Position numbers and translations under genes: made by a program. The notes beneath the pieces were generated by a model, which did not search any database, was not told the DNA's origin, and was given only the letters and a program-made list of their open reading frames with translations. From positions 434,001 through 498,000 of the forward strand of contig NZ_FNFN01000005.1 of NCBI RefSeq assembly GCF_900101045.1: DNA of 64,000 nt, read 5' to 3'. Numbering within the stretch: the stretch's first letter is position 1; each line of letters opens with the position of its first letter. This DNA is from Nocardioides sp. YR527 (GTDB lineage Bacteria > Actinomycetota > Actinomycetes > Propionibacteriales > Nocardioidaceae). Shown here piece by piece: positions 1-8,118 of this stretch.

Positions 1-650
1 GTGAGATCCGTACGCTGCGCCCGTGCTCGGCCTGCAACGGCTTCGGCACCGTCATCCCCGACCCGTGCCGCGACTGCAGCGGCGAGGGCCGGGTGCGCTC
101 CCACCGCACCCTGACCGTCAAGATCCCGCCGGGCGTCGACGACGGCACCCGGGTGCAGCTCGCCGAGCAGGGCGAGATCGGCCCCGGCGGCGGCCCCGCC
201 GGCGACCTCTACGTCGAGATCCACGTCGCCAAGCACGCCACCTTCACGCGGAGGGGCAACGACCTGCACTGCACCGCGAAGGTGCCGATGACCGCGGCGG
301 CGCTCGGCACCACGCTCAACCTGCCGACGCTGGAGGCCGACCTCGTCGGCGAGGGCGTCGACCAGATCGACCCCGAGGACGCCTCGATCCACATCGACCT
401 CAAGCCCGGCACCCAGTCCGGCACCGACCACGTCCTGCGTGGCCGCGGCGTGCCCGGTCTGCGGGGCGGTCGCGGCGACCTGATCGTCACCATCAACGTG
501 GAGACCCCGACCAAGCTCGACCTCGAGCAGGAGGCGCTGCTGCGCCAGCTCGCCGAGCTGCGCGGTGAGGAGTCCGTCCAGGGCCAGCTCAAGGCGGCCC
601 ACAAGGGCGGCGTCTTCTCCTGGTTCAAGGACACCCTCAACGGGCACTGA
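1..650 (+). CDS. dnaJ: Chaperone protein DnaJ, 3' part (starts upstream of window)
   Basis: This is the C-terminal portion of the Hsp40 co-chaperone that delivers unfolded proteins to DnaK and stimulates its ATPase. The frame is open from base 3. It holds the last two CxxCxGxG zinc-finger repeats, CSACNGFG (from base 24) and CRDCSGEG (from base 66), followed by the substrate-binding domain (VKIPPGVDDGTRVQL and onward) and a stop at 648-650. The J domain and the first two zinc repeats lie upstream of the window. The immediate neighbour rsmE follows 18 bp later, the same order as mycobacterial dnaJ2-rsmE, so this is probably the dnaJ2-type copy. Confidence 0.95.
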   Translation, partial: EIRTLRPCSACNGFGTVIPDPCRDCSGEGRVRSHRTLTVKIPPGVDDGTRVQLAEQGEIGPGGGPAGDLYVEIHVAKHATFTRRGNDLHCTAKVPMTAAALGTTLNLPTLEADLVGEGVDQIDPEDASIHIDLKPGTQSGTDHVLRGRGVPGLRGGRGDLIVTINVETPTKLDLEQEALLRQLAELRGEESVQGQLKAAHKGGVFSWFKDTLNGH

Positions 651-668
651 GACAAGCGCGGAGCTGAC

Positions 669-1412
669 ATGACCCTTCCCGTTCACCTCGTCGAGTCGCT
701 CGTCGGCACCCGTGTCGGCGACGACGTCGAGGTGAGCGGCGACGAGGGCCACCACGCGGTCGTCGTACGCCGCCTCCGGGTGGGCGAGGAGGTCGTGCTC
801 ACCGACGGCGCCGGCGAGGGCGTCACCGGCACGATCACGCAGACCACCAAGAAGTCGATGACCGTACGCGTCGAGGAGGTCATCCTCGGCGACGCGCCGC
901 CCGAGCCCGCGCTGACGGTCGTCCAGGCGCTCCCCAAGGGCGACCGCGGCGAGCTCGCCGTCGAGATGCTCACCGAGATCGGCGCCGCCAGCATCGTCCC
1001 GTGGGCAGCGACCCGCTCGGTCGCGGTCTGGAAGGGCGAGCGCGCGGTCAAGTCCCTCGCCCGCTGGCGAGCCACCGCTCGGGAGGCAGCCAAGCAGTCG
1101 CGCCGACTGTGGCACCCCGAGGTCGAGGCGCTGGCCACCACCGAGGCCGTCGTGGCCAAGATCGAGGCGGCCGACGTCGCCGTCGTGCTCCACGAGGAGG
1201 GCACCCTCCCGCTCGGGGCCGTTCCCGTCATCGACGAGGGCACCATCCTCGTCGTGGTAGGCCCCGAGGGCGGCCTCACGGACGACGAGATCGCCCAGTT
1301 CGAGAAGGCCGGCGCCACCACCATCCGTCTCGGCGCCGAGGTCCTGCGCACCTCCACCGCCGGCGTCGCCGCCGCTGCCGCCCTGCTGGCCCGCACCCGC
1401 CGCTGGGACTGA
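669..1412 (+). CDS. rsmE: 16S rRNA (uracil(1498)-N(3))-methyltransferase RsmE
   Basis: The product methylates U1498 of 16S rRNA in the assembled 30S subunit, using S-adenosylmethionine. The 247-residue length fits the family. A PUA-like N-terminal part (GHHAVVVRRLRVGEEV) is followed by a SPOUT trefoil-knot domain with the SAM-binding segments VVGPEGGLTDDE and LGAEVLRTSTAG near the C-terminus. It lies 18 bp after dnaJ on the same strand, so co-transcription is likely. The ATG at 669 is preceded by GGAGCTGA, an adequate ribosome binding site. Confidence 0.95.
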   Translation: MTLPVHLVESLVGTRVGDDVEVSGDEGHHAVVVRRLRVGEEVVLTDGAGEGVTGTITQTTKKSMTVRVEEVILGDAPPEPALTVVQALPKGDRGELAVEMLTEIGAASIVPWAATRSVAVWKGERAVKSLARWRATAREAAKQSRRLWHPEVEALATTEAVVAKIEAADVAVVLHEEGTLPLGAVPVIDEGTILVVVGPEGGLTDDEIAQFEKAGATTIRLGAEVLRTSTAGVAAAAALLARTRRWD

Positions 1413-1446
1413 CCGGCCGACTGACCGGCCGACTGACCGCCGACTG
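1410..1446. repeat. Short tandem repeat, 12-bp unit after rsmE
   Basis: The unit GACTGACCGGCC occurs twice in direct succession, followed by the partial unit GACTGACCGCC, beginning at the last codons of rsmE. It looks like a small slippage repeat. No function is apparent. Confidence 0.7.
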
Positions 1447-1495
1447 CTCGGCGTGGTGGGTTCGTCCTTCGGTGGCGCCGGGTGAGTATGGAGGC

Positions 1496-1957
1496 ATGAG
1501 GAGCACACGTACGCGTCCGGCGGGCGCCATCATCGCTCTTGCTCTCTGCGGCGTACTGGCCGGCGGGTGCGGCAGCGACGATGCCGTCGCCGAGGACCCC
1601 GAGGTGTCGACCCAGCCGTCCGAGGAGCCGTCGACGCTGCCACGGACCTCCGGTCTGATCACGCTGGCGGCGCCGGCCGAGGGTGCGACGGTGTCGGAGA
1701 GCTTCGAGGCCTCGGGCACGGCGAACTCGAACGAGGCGAACGTGCCGTGGGAGGTCCGCGACACCACGGGCGAGACCGTGCTCGAGGGGTTCGCGACGGC
1801 CGAGGGCTGGATGGACAAGCTCTACCCGTGGACGACCACGGTCGACGTCTCCGAGCTCGAGCCCGGGACGTACCTCTTCATCGCCCGCACCGATGACACC
1901 TCCGACGGCGAGGGGAAGCCTTCTGAAGAGGTTGGCGCCCGGATCACCGTCGAGTAG
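1496..1957 (+). CDS. Lipoprotein with Gmad2 immunoglobulin-like domain
   Basis: A 153-residue exported lipoprotein of unknown role. The N-terminus has basic residues, a hydrophobic stretch and a lipobox ending GVLAGGC (acylated Cys about residue 25), followed by a low-complexity linker. The C-terminal ~100 residues (from ITLAAPAEGATVSESFEASG to ARITVE) match the Gmad2 Ig-like domain found in spore-germination and other cell-surface proteins: the pattern of 'P..G..V', 'G.A', a central VPWEVRD strand and a PGTYLFIARTDDTSDGEG segment is typical. I chose the ATG at 1496 because it gives a clean lipoprotein signal; an upstream extension would be out of character. The gene stands alone between rsmE and the AlkZ-like gene. 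Confidence 0.85.
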   Translation: MRSTRTRPAGAIIALALCGVLAGGCGSDDAVAEDPEVSTQPSEEPSTLPRTSGLITLAAPAEGATVSESFEASGTANSNEANVPWEVRDTTGETVLEGFATAEGWMDKLYPWTTTVDVSELEPGTYLFIARTDDTSDGEGKPSEEVGARITVE

Positions 1958-1972
1958 GACATCATCGCTACC

Positions 1973-3025
1973 GTGATCCTCACCGAACGGCAGCTCAACC
2001 GGACCCTCCTGCTCCGCCAGCACCTGCTGTCGCGGGCTTCTCTCACCCCGGCCGAGATGATCGAGCATCTGGTCGGCCTGCAGGCGCAGGAGACGTCGCC
2101 GCCGTTCTTCGCGCTGGCCGCCCGGCTGGAGTCGTTCGACCCCTACGCGCTCAGCGCACAGCTCGAGTCGAGCGCGCTGGTCCGGCTCTCCTCGCTGCGG
2201 TCCACGATCCACATGCACACCGCCGCCGATGCGGCGCTGATCAGGGCCTGGACCCAGCCGGTCCACGACTTCTACACCCAGAGGGTCGAGATCGTCCGCC
2301 CGGCGGCGCAGCTGGAGGGCTTCGTGGAGGCGGCCGAGGACGTACTCGCTCTCGGGGCGCTGCCCAACGCGGCCCTCGAGGCCGGTCTGGTCGAGCACTT
2401 CCCGGGCGTCCCGGCCAAGGCGCTCGGCCTGCGGGCGCGCAACGAACTGCCGCTGGTCCAGCTGCCGCCGCGAGGCCTGTGGAAGGGGTCGGGCGGGCTC
2501 GTCTACGACCTGCTCCCGCGCTGGACGGGCGTGCCCCCGGTGACCGTGGACGATGTCGTCCCGACGCTCGCGCCGCAGATCGTACGTCGCTATCTGCTCG
2601 CCTTCGGGCCGGCGACTGCCGCAGACATCACCACGTGGTCGTCGTTGACCCGGCTGGGCCCGGTGATCAAGCGGATCGAGGGGCTGGTGACCTACCGCGA
2701 CGAGGCCGGCAAGACCCTCTACGACGTCCCCGACGCTCCGCTCGCCACGGGCGAGGAGCACGCCCCGGTGCGGCTGCTGGGGCGGTTCGACAACGTCTGG
2801 CTCTCGCACGCCGATCGGGAGCGGATCACCGCCAAGGGGACCCGGAAGGAATGGGGCATCGGGGGCGGCGGCGCGGTCATGATCGCCGGCGGCCATCTGG
2901 TCGGTCTCTGGAAGCCGGTCGACGGCAAGGTCGAGGTCGTCAAGCTGCTCCGCGATCTCACTCCCGACGAGCGCGACGAGCTCGCCGAGGAGACGTCCCG
3001 TGTCGAATCCCTGCTGTCGAGCTGA
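1973..3025 (+). CDS. Winged-helix AlkZ/YcaQ-like protein (HTH_42 family)
   Basis: The 350-residue protein belongs to the HTH_42 family, which includes the DNA glycosylases AlkZ and YcaQ that unhook bulky or crosslinked alkyl-DNA adducts, often as self-resistance or general repair enzymes. The N-terminal GLQAQETSPPFFAL contains the Q-x-Q signature used for catalysis in that family, and RLSSLRSTIHMH is the conserved block after it. The C-terminal WGIGGGGAVMIAGGHLVGLWKP is also typical. The start is GTG at 1973, 15 bp after the lipoprotein stop. Whether it really cleaves adducts cannot be told from sequence; no natural-product cluster is next to it, which argues for a housekeeping repair role. 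Confidence 0.85.
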   Translation: MILTERQLNRTLLLRQHLLSRASLTPAEMIEHLVGLQAQETSPPFFALAARLESFDPYALSAQLESSALVRLSSLRSTIHMHTAADAALIRAWTQPVHDFYTQRVEIVRPAAQLEGFVEAAEDVLALGALPNAALEAGLVEHFPGVPAKALGLRARNELPLVQLPPRGLWKGSGGLVYDLLPRWTGVPPVTVDDVVPTLAPQIVRRYLLAFGPATAADITTWSSLTRLGPVIKRIEGLVTYRDEAGKTLYDVPDAPLATGEEHAPVRLLGRFDNVWLSHADRERITAKGTRKEWGIGGGGAVMIAGGHLVGLWKPVDGKVEVVKLLRDLTPDERDELAEETSRVESLLSS

Positions 3026-3116
3026 GCCCGGAACTATCCAGTAGGAGCGGGGCGGCGCGCCCGCGTACCATGGACATCACCAGCGCCACGACGAGAAAGG
3101 GCCCGCCCGGGCATCC

Positions 3117-4139
3117 ATGACCGATCGAGAACCAAGTCCGCTTCCGAACCAGACCGCTACGACCAAACACACCGTGGTCGTGCCGAACAGCGTCGACATG
3201 GTGACCGTCCTCGGCCCGGCCGATGAGCACCTCGGGATCATCGAGGCCCACTTCGACGCCGACGTGCACGTGCGCGGCAACCGGATCACCCTCCACGGCG
3301 CCCCCAGCGAGATCGCGATGATCGAGCGGGTCCTGGAGGAGCTGGTCCAGATCATCCGCACCGGCCAGGGCGTGAGCGGCGAGACGGTCGAGCGGGTCAT
3401 CGGCATGCTCCAGGCCGACACGACGGAGAAGCCGGCCGACGTGCTGAGCCTCAACATCCTCTCCAACCGCGGCCGGAGCATCCGTCCCAAGACGCTCAAC
3501 CAGAAGCGCTACGTCGACGCGATCGACAAGCACACGATCACCTTCGGCATCGGCCCGGCCGGCACCGGCAAGACCTATCTGGCGGTCGCCAAGGCGGTCC
3601 AGGCGCTGCAGTCCAAGCAGGTCAACCGGATCATCTTGAGCCGGCCGGCGGTGGAGGCCGGTGAGAAGCTCGGCTTCCTGCCCGGCACGCTGACCGAGAA
3701 GATCGACCCCTACCTGCGCCCGCTCTACGACGCGCTGCACGACATGATGGACCCGGAGATGATCCCCAAGCTGATGGCGTCGGGGACCATCGAGGTGGCG
3801 CCGCTCGCGTTCCTGCGCGGACGAAGCCTCAACGACTCCTTCATCATCCTCGACGAGGCGCAGAACACCACGCCCGAGCAGATGAAGATGTTCCTGACCC
3901 GCCTCGGCTTCGGCTCCAAGATCGTGGTCACCGGCGACGTCACCCAGACCGACCTCCCCTCGGGGCAGAAGTCGGGGCTGCGGGTCGTCGAGGGCATCCT
4001 CGATGACGTCAAGGACATCAGCTTCAACAACCTGACCAGCCACGACGTCGTGCGCCACCGACTGGTCGCCAAGATCGTCGCCGCCTACGAGGAGCACGAC
4101 ATGCAGAGCCAGGGCCGGGCCTCCGGAGAGGTTCGATGA
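3117..4139 (+). CDS. phoH: PhoH-family ATPase
   Basis: A 340-residue cytoplasmic P-loop ATPase of the PhoH family, thought to act in RNA metabolism together with YbeY. An N-terminal KH-like segment (residues ~25-90) precedes the ATPase, with Walker A GPAGTGKT at residues 146-153 and Walker [10 protein letters not shown] around residues 242-250. The sensor-like [12 protein letters not shown] follows. The ATG at 3117 is supported by GAGAAAGGG about 15 bp upstream. The stop overlaps the ybeY start by 4 bp (ATGA), so the two are translationally coupled. The order phoH-ybeY-CNNM-deaminase-era is conserved across actinobacteria. Confidence 0.95.
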   Translation: MTDREPSPLPNQTATTKHTVVVPNSVDMVTVLGPADEHLGIIEAHFDADVHVRGNRITLHGAPSEIAMIERVLEELVQIIRTGQGVSGETVERVIGMLQADTTEKPADVLSLNILSNRGRSIRPKTLNQKRYVDAIDKHTITFGIGPAGTGKTYLAVAKAVQALQSKQVNRIILSRPAVEAGEKLGFLPGTLTEKIDPYLRPLYDALHDMMDPEMIPKLMASGTIEVAPLAFLRGRSLNDSFIILDEAQNTTPEQMKMFLTRLGFGSKIVVTGDVTQTDLPSGQKSGLRVVEGILDDVKDISFNNLTSHDVVRHRLVAKIVAAYEEHDMQSQGRASGEVR

Positions 4140-4600
4140 GCACCGAGATCATCAACGAGTCCGAGCAGGAGATCGACGTCGAGCACGTCGCCAAGCTCGC
4201 TCGTTTCCTGCTCGAGCAGCTGCGCGTGCACCCGCAGGCCGACCTGCGGATCAAGTTCGGCGACGAGGCAACGATCACCGAGCTCAACGAGCGCTACTTC
4301 GACACCGAGGGTCCGACCGACGTGCTGTCCTTCCCCGGTGACGAGCTCCTTCCCGGCCGCCTCGACGAGGAGCCGGAAGAGGGCGATCTGGGCGACATCA
4401 TCATCGCCCCGACGATCGCGGCCAAGCAGGGCGAGGCAGCCGGCCACGGCACCGTGGCGGAGATCGAGCTGCTGACCACCCACGGTATTCTCCACCTGCT
4501 CGGCTACGACCACGTGGACCCCGACGAGCACGCCGAGATGTTCGGGCTGCAGGCCAAGCTGCTCAAGGCCTGGGGCTCTTCGGCCACCGCACCCGAGTAG
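4136..4600 (+). CDS. ybeY: Endoribonuclease YbeY (rRNA maturation)
   Basis: The product is a zinc-dependent single-strand endoribonuclease needed for 16S rRNA 3'-end maturation and late 70S quality control. The metal-binding HGILHLLGYDH motif (HxxxHxxGxxH) lies near residues 122-132. The N-terminal TDVLSFPGDEL segment is also conserved. The length of 154 residues is normal. It overlaps phoH by 4 bp and precedes the CNNM gene by 17 bp. Confidence 0.96.
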   Translation: MSTEIINESEQEIDVEHVAKLARFLLEQLRVHPQADLRIKFGDEATITELNERYFDTEGPTDVLSFPGDELLPGRLDEEPEEGDLGDIIIAPTIAAKQGEAAGHGTVAEIELLTTHGILHLLGYDHVDPDEHAEMFGLQAKLLKAWGSSATAPE

Positions 4601-4617
4601 GAGCACCACCACCACCC

Positions 4618-5961
4618 ATGGACGATGCGAGGCTGCTGATCGCAGCCGCAGTTCTGGTCCTGATCGCCGGCATCTTCTCGGCCGCCGACGCGGCGCTCAG
4701 CGCCTTCTCCCGCGCCCGGGCCGCGGAGCTGGTCTCCGAGGGCCGTGCCGGCGCCAAGCGCCTGGTCGCGGTGGTCGGCGACCCCGCCCGCTACGTCAAC
4801 ACGGTCCTGCTGCTCAGGATGCTGTGCGAGATCGGCGCGACCGTCCTGGTCGCGCTGTGGGCCTATGACCTCTACCAGGGCCGCTGGTGGCCGACGGTGC
4901 TCACCACGACCGGGACGATGACAGTGGTCTCCTTCGTCGTCATCGGCGTCGGTCCCCGCACGCTGGGGCGTCAGCACCACGAGGGCATCGCCCTCGCGGT
5001 CGCCGGCCCGATCGGCGCGATCACCGCCATCCTCGGCCCGATCCCGAGCCTGCTGATCATGCTCGGTAACGCGCTCACTCCCGGCAAGGGCTTCCGCAAG
5101 GGCCCGTTCTCGACGGAGACCGAGCTGCGCGAGCTGGTCGACATCGCCGAGGCCTCCGACCTGATCGAGGCCGACGAGCGCCGGATGATCCACTCGGTCT
5201 TCGAGCTCGGCGACACCCGTGCCCGCGAGGTGATGGTCCCGCGAGGCGACATCGTCTTCCTCGAGCGGCGCAAGACCCTGCGCCAAGCGCTGTCGCTGTT
5301 CCTGCGCTCGGGCTACTCCCGGATGCCGGTGATCGACGACAGCCTCGACGACATCATCGGGATGGTCTACCTCAAGGACGTCGTCGCGCGTGACTTCGAG
5401 GCGCCGGAGGTCGAGACCACCCAGCGGGTCGAGTCGCTGATGCGCAAGCCGACCTGGGTCCCCGACTCCAAGCCGGTCGACGAGCTGCTGGCCGAGATGC
5501 AGCAGCACCGCCAGCACATCGCGGTCGTCGTCGACGAATACGGCGGCACCGCCGGCCTGATCACCATCGAGGACATCCTCGAGGAGATCGTCGGCGAGAT
5601 CACCGACGAGTACGACATCGAGGACCGCGAGCCCCTCCACCTCGGCGACGGCTCCTGGCGGGTGCCCTCCCGCTTCCTGGTCAGCGACCTCGAGGAGCTC
5701 ATCGGTGTCGCCGTCGAGGAGGACGACGTCGACTCCGTACGCGGTCTGATGGCCAAGCATCTCGGCCTCGTGCCGATCCCCGGCTCCGAGGTCGAGGCCC
5801 ACGGCCTCTGCTTCGTGGCCGAGGAGGCCGCCGGCCGGCGGAACAAGATCGGTACCGTACGGATCAGCGCCGTCGTCCCGGCCGAGACCGAGGCCGACCA
5901 CGAGGACGAGCAGAGCGAGAAGACGGACAGGAAGAAAGAGGCCCATGCCCGAGCAGAGTGA
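4618..5961 (+). CDS. CNNM/CorC-type membrane protein with CBS pair (hemolysin family)
   Basis: A 447-residue inner-membrane protein of the CNNM/CorB-CorC family, implicated in Mg2+/Co2+ transport. Hydrophobic segments fill the first ~150 residues (DUF21/CNNM domain, from LLIAAAVLVLIAGIFSAADA). A CBS pair follows (from VMVPRGDIVFL to IVGEITDEYD), then a CorC_HlyC domain (GDGSWRVPSRF). The acidic, lysine-rich C-terminal tail is low complexity. Its end overlaps the next gene by 17 bp. It corresponds in position to mycobacterial Rv2366c. Substrate is inferred from family only. Confidence 0.92.
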   Translation: MDDARLLIAAAVLVLIAGIFSAADAALSAFSRARAAELVSEGRAGAKRLVAVVGDPARYVNTVLLLRMLCEIGATVLVALWAYDLYQGRWWPTVLTTTGTMTVVSFVVIGVGPRTLGRQHHEGIALAVAGPIGAITAILGPIPSLLIMLGNALTPGKGFRKGPFSTETELRELVDIAEASDLIEADERRMIHSVFELGDTRAREVMVPRGDIVFLERRKTLRQALSLFLRSGYSRMPVIDDSLDDIIGMVYLKDVVARDFEAPEVETTQRVESLMRKPTWVPDSKPVDELLAEMQQHRQHIAVVVDEYGGTAGLITIEDILEEIVGEITDEYDIEDREPLHLGDGSWRVPSRFLVSDLEELIGVAVEEDDVDSVRGLMAKHLGLVPIPGSEVEAHGLCFVAEEAAGRRNKIGTVRISAVVPAETEADHEDEQSEKTDRKKEAHARAE

Positions 5962-6280
5962 GCCCTCCGCGGAGGACCGCAAGCTGGTCACCCTGGCCCG
6001 CGCGACGCGTGCCCGCACCGGCGCGACCGAAGGAGCAGCCGTACGCGACCTCGACGGCCGCACCTACGCCGCCGCCACCGTGGACCTGCCCTCGCTCCAG
6101 GTCTCCGCGATCGGTGTCTGTGTGGCGATGGCGGTGGCCTCCGGCTCCAAGGGCCTCGAGGCCGTGGTCGTGCTCGGCGAGGCCGAGGAGGCCTCCGCGA
6201 ACGACCTCTCGATCGTCAAGGAGTTCGCGGGCGAGGACGTCCCGGTCCTCGTCGGCGATCCGCGCGGCAACCTCCGCTGA
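5945..6280 (+). CDS. Cytidine deaminase-like protein lacking zinc ligands
   Basis: A 111-residue protein that aligns with the N-terminal half of cytidine deaminase (GAAVRDLDGRTYAAATVDLP, then the helix region VSAIGVCVAMAVASG). The catalytic CAE/HAE motif of real deaminases is replaced here by AIGVCVAMA, and the PCxxC motif is absent, so zinc binding and deamination are unlikely. The gene overlaps the CNNM gene by 17 bp and belongs to the phoH-ybeY run. A similarly placed cdd-like gene occurs in mycobacteria, so the degeneration appears conserved, which suggests a non-catalytic role. Confidence 0.8.
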   Translation: MPEQSEPSAEDRKLVTLARATRARTGATEGAAVRDLDGRTYAAATVDLPSLQVSAIGVCVAMAVASGSKGLEAVVVLGEAEEASANDLSIVKEFAGEDVPVLVGDPRGNLR

Positions 6281-6304
6281 GCTGCTACGGCTGCCGCGGG
6301 CCGC

Positions 6305-6604
6305 TCAGCGAGCGGCTCGGTGGCCGCCGGTCCCACCGGCCCCGCCGGACTCGGCGAGGAGCGGAAGGGTGCCGAGCTCGATCGTGACGTGGATCCCGTC
6401 CTCGTCGCGGTAGGCGGTCAGACCGTTCATGGTCGCCATGTCGACGCCCTTCTCACGCATGTGCACGACGATCTGGTCGATCGCCAGCGCGAGCCGGGCC
6501 TGGGACACGGACTTGTTACGCCACTTGACCTGGTTCTCGGTGAAGTACGGGGTTGCCTTCTCGGCGAGCGTGGAGACAGCGTCACGATGGGCAGCACTGG
6601 ACAT
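6305..6604 (-). CDS. Small conserved-looking hypothetical protein
   Basis: A 99-residue soluble protein I do not recognise. The central part (TENQVKWRNKSVSQARLALA, then IDQIVVHMREKGVDMATMNG) is predicted helical and charged, and a strand-like ending HVTIELGTLPLL precedes a Gly/Ala-rich tail. The ATG at 6604 follows AGGGTCCCC on the minus strand. It is monocistronic, convergent with the deaminase-like gene, with 113 bp to the divergently oriented oxidoreductase. Codon usage resembles its neighbours and no signal peptide is seen. Confidence 0.7.
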   Translation of the reverse strand: MSSAAHRDAVSTLAEKATPYFTENQVKWRNKSVSQARLALAIDQIVVHMREKGVDMATMNGLTAYRDEDGIHVTIELGTLPLLAESGGAGGTGGHRAAR

Positions 6605-6717
6605 GGGGACCCTCCAGGGTGCACGAGATGGGGGCGCTCGACGGGAGCAGTCGGCGCTGGTGACTGTAAGCGACCGAACACGAAAATCGAAACCCGAGAT
6701 CCCAGGGCGAGAGTAAA

Positions 6718-8118
6718 GTGCGTGGAGTGACGGGTGAGACTGGTTGGCAACGACACACCGAGGCCGTCGAGCGGCTGACGGCTTCCTACGCGAGGATCCC
6801 TGACGGCGCTCCGGTCAGACTGGCCAAACGCACCACCAACCTCTTCCGGGCCCGGGCGGCGACCGATGCTCCGGGTCTCGACGTCTCCGGCCTGGGCGGC
6901 GTGATCGAGGTCGATGCCGAGGCGGGCACCGCCGACGTACAGGGGATGTGCACCTACGAGGACCTCGTCGACGCCACCTTGGCGCACGGGATGATCCCGT
7001 ACGTCGTCCCGCAGCTGCGCACGATCACGCTCGGTGGCGCGGTGACCGGGATGGGCATCGAGTCCACCTCGTTCCGCAACGGCATGCCGCACGAGTCGGT
7101 GCTGGAGATGGACATCCTGACCGGGTCGGGCGAGATCGTCACCACGAGGCCGGGCGAGGATCTGTTCGACACCTTCCCCAACTCCTACGGCTCGCTCGGC
7201 TACGCCACCCGGCTCAAGATCAAGCTGGAGAAGGTGCCGGGATACGTCGCGCTGCGGCACGTACGCTTCGACGACCTCGGCCTGCTCACCAAGACGATCG
7301 CGCAGATCACCGAGACCAGGACGTACGAAGGGGAGCGGGTCGACGGGCTCGACGGTGTCGCGTTCGAGCCGGGGGAGTACTACCTGACCCTCGCGACCTG
7401 GACCGAGGGGGCCACGCGGCCCCCCAGCGACTACGGCGGCCAGCAGATCTACTACCGCTCGATCCAGCAGCGTGCCGCGTCCGGCTCCGGGACCGATCTG
7501 CTGACGACCTACGACTACCTGTGGCGCTGGGACACCGACTGGTTCTGGTGCTCGGGCGCCTTCGGTGCGCAGAACAAGTACCTCCGCAGGGTGTGGCCGC
7601 GCCGGCTGCGGCGCTCGGACGTCTACATGAAGCTCGTCGGGCTGGACCGAAGGTTCGGGATCGCCGACAAGCTCGACGCCCGTGCCGGCCGGCTCCTGCG
7701 GGAACGTGTGATCCAGGACATTGAGGTCCCGGTCGAGAACCTTCCGGCGTTCCTGGAGTGGTTCGACGCCGAGATCGGGATGCGGCCGGTGTGGCTGTGC
7801 CCGCTGGTGTCCCGGGGGACGAACACAGGAGGGAAATGGCCGACCTACCCGCTCGAGGCGGGCCGGACGTACGTCAACGTCGGTTTCTGGGGCACGGTCC
7901 ACGTCGGCCCCGGGGCCGTCAACGCCCCCAAGAACCGTGCGATCGAGGATCAGGTCCACGAGCTCGGCGGGCATAAATCGCTCTACTCCGAGGCGTTCTA
8001 CGACAAGGATGTCTTCAACGCTCTCTATGACGGGGACAACCTCGCTGCCGTGAAGGCGAGGTATGACCCCGGCAACCGGTTGACCGATCTGTACAGCAAG
8101 GCGGTGAAGAGACTGTGA
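6718..8118 (+). CDS. tmsA: FAD-binding oxidoreductase, 10-methylene fatty acyl reductase (TmsA/BfaA-type)
   Basis: The 466-residue flavoprotein has an FAD_binding_4 (PCMH) domain in its first ~180 residues (GVIEVDAEAGTADVQGMCTY, then TLGGAVTGMGIESTSFRNGM) and a DIMINUTO/DWF1-like C-terminal half. It is directly coupled to a cyclopropane-fatty-acid-type methyltransferase gene, with start and stop overlapping (GTGA). In mycobacteria, corynebacteria and Streptomyces this pair makes tuberculostearic-type lipids: the methyltransferase adds a 10-methylene group to oleoyl chains and the oxidoreductase reduces it. Function here is inferred from family plus pairing. GTG 6718 is the start used; an in-frame GTG at 6727 is equally possible. 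Confidence 0.85.
   Translation: MRGVTGETGWQRHTEAVERLTASYARIPDGAPVRLAKRTTNLFRARAATDAPGLDVSGLGGVIEVDAEAGTADVQGMCTYEDLVDATLAHGMIPYVVPQLRTITLGGAVTGMGIESTSFRNGMPHESVLEMDILTGSGEIVTTRPGEDLFDTFPNSYGSLGYATRLKIKLEKVPGYVALRHVRFDDLGLLTKTIAQITETRTYEGERVDGLDGVAFEPGEYYLTLATWTEGATRPPSDYGGQQIYYRSIQQRAASGSGTDLLTTYDYLWRWDTDWFWCSGAFGAQNKYLRRVWPRRLRRSDVYMKLVGLDRRFGIADKLDARAGRLLRERVIQDIEVPVENLPAFLEWFDAEIGMRPVWLCPLVSRGTNTGGKWPTYPLEAGRTYVNVGFWGTVHVGPGAVNAPKNRAIEDQVHELGGHKSLYSEAFYDKDVFNALYDGDNLAAVKARYDPGNRLTDLYSKAVKRL

Noticed and set aside
683-2896. 737-codon open frame on the minus strand across rsmE, the lipoprotein and the AlkZ-like gene
   Set aside because: Arg/Gly/Asp-rich shadow frame typical of high GC; it overlaps three recognisable genes and matches no family.
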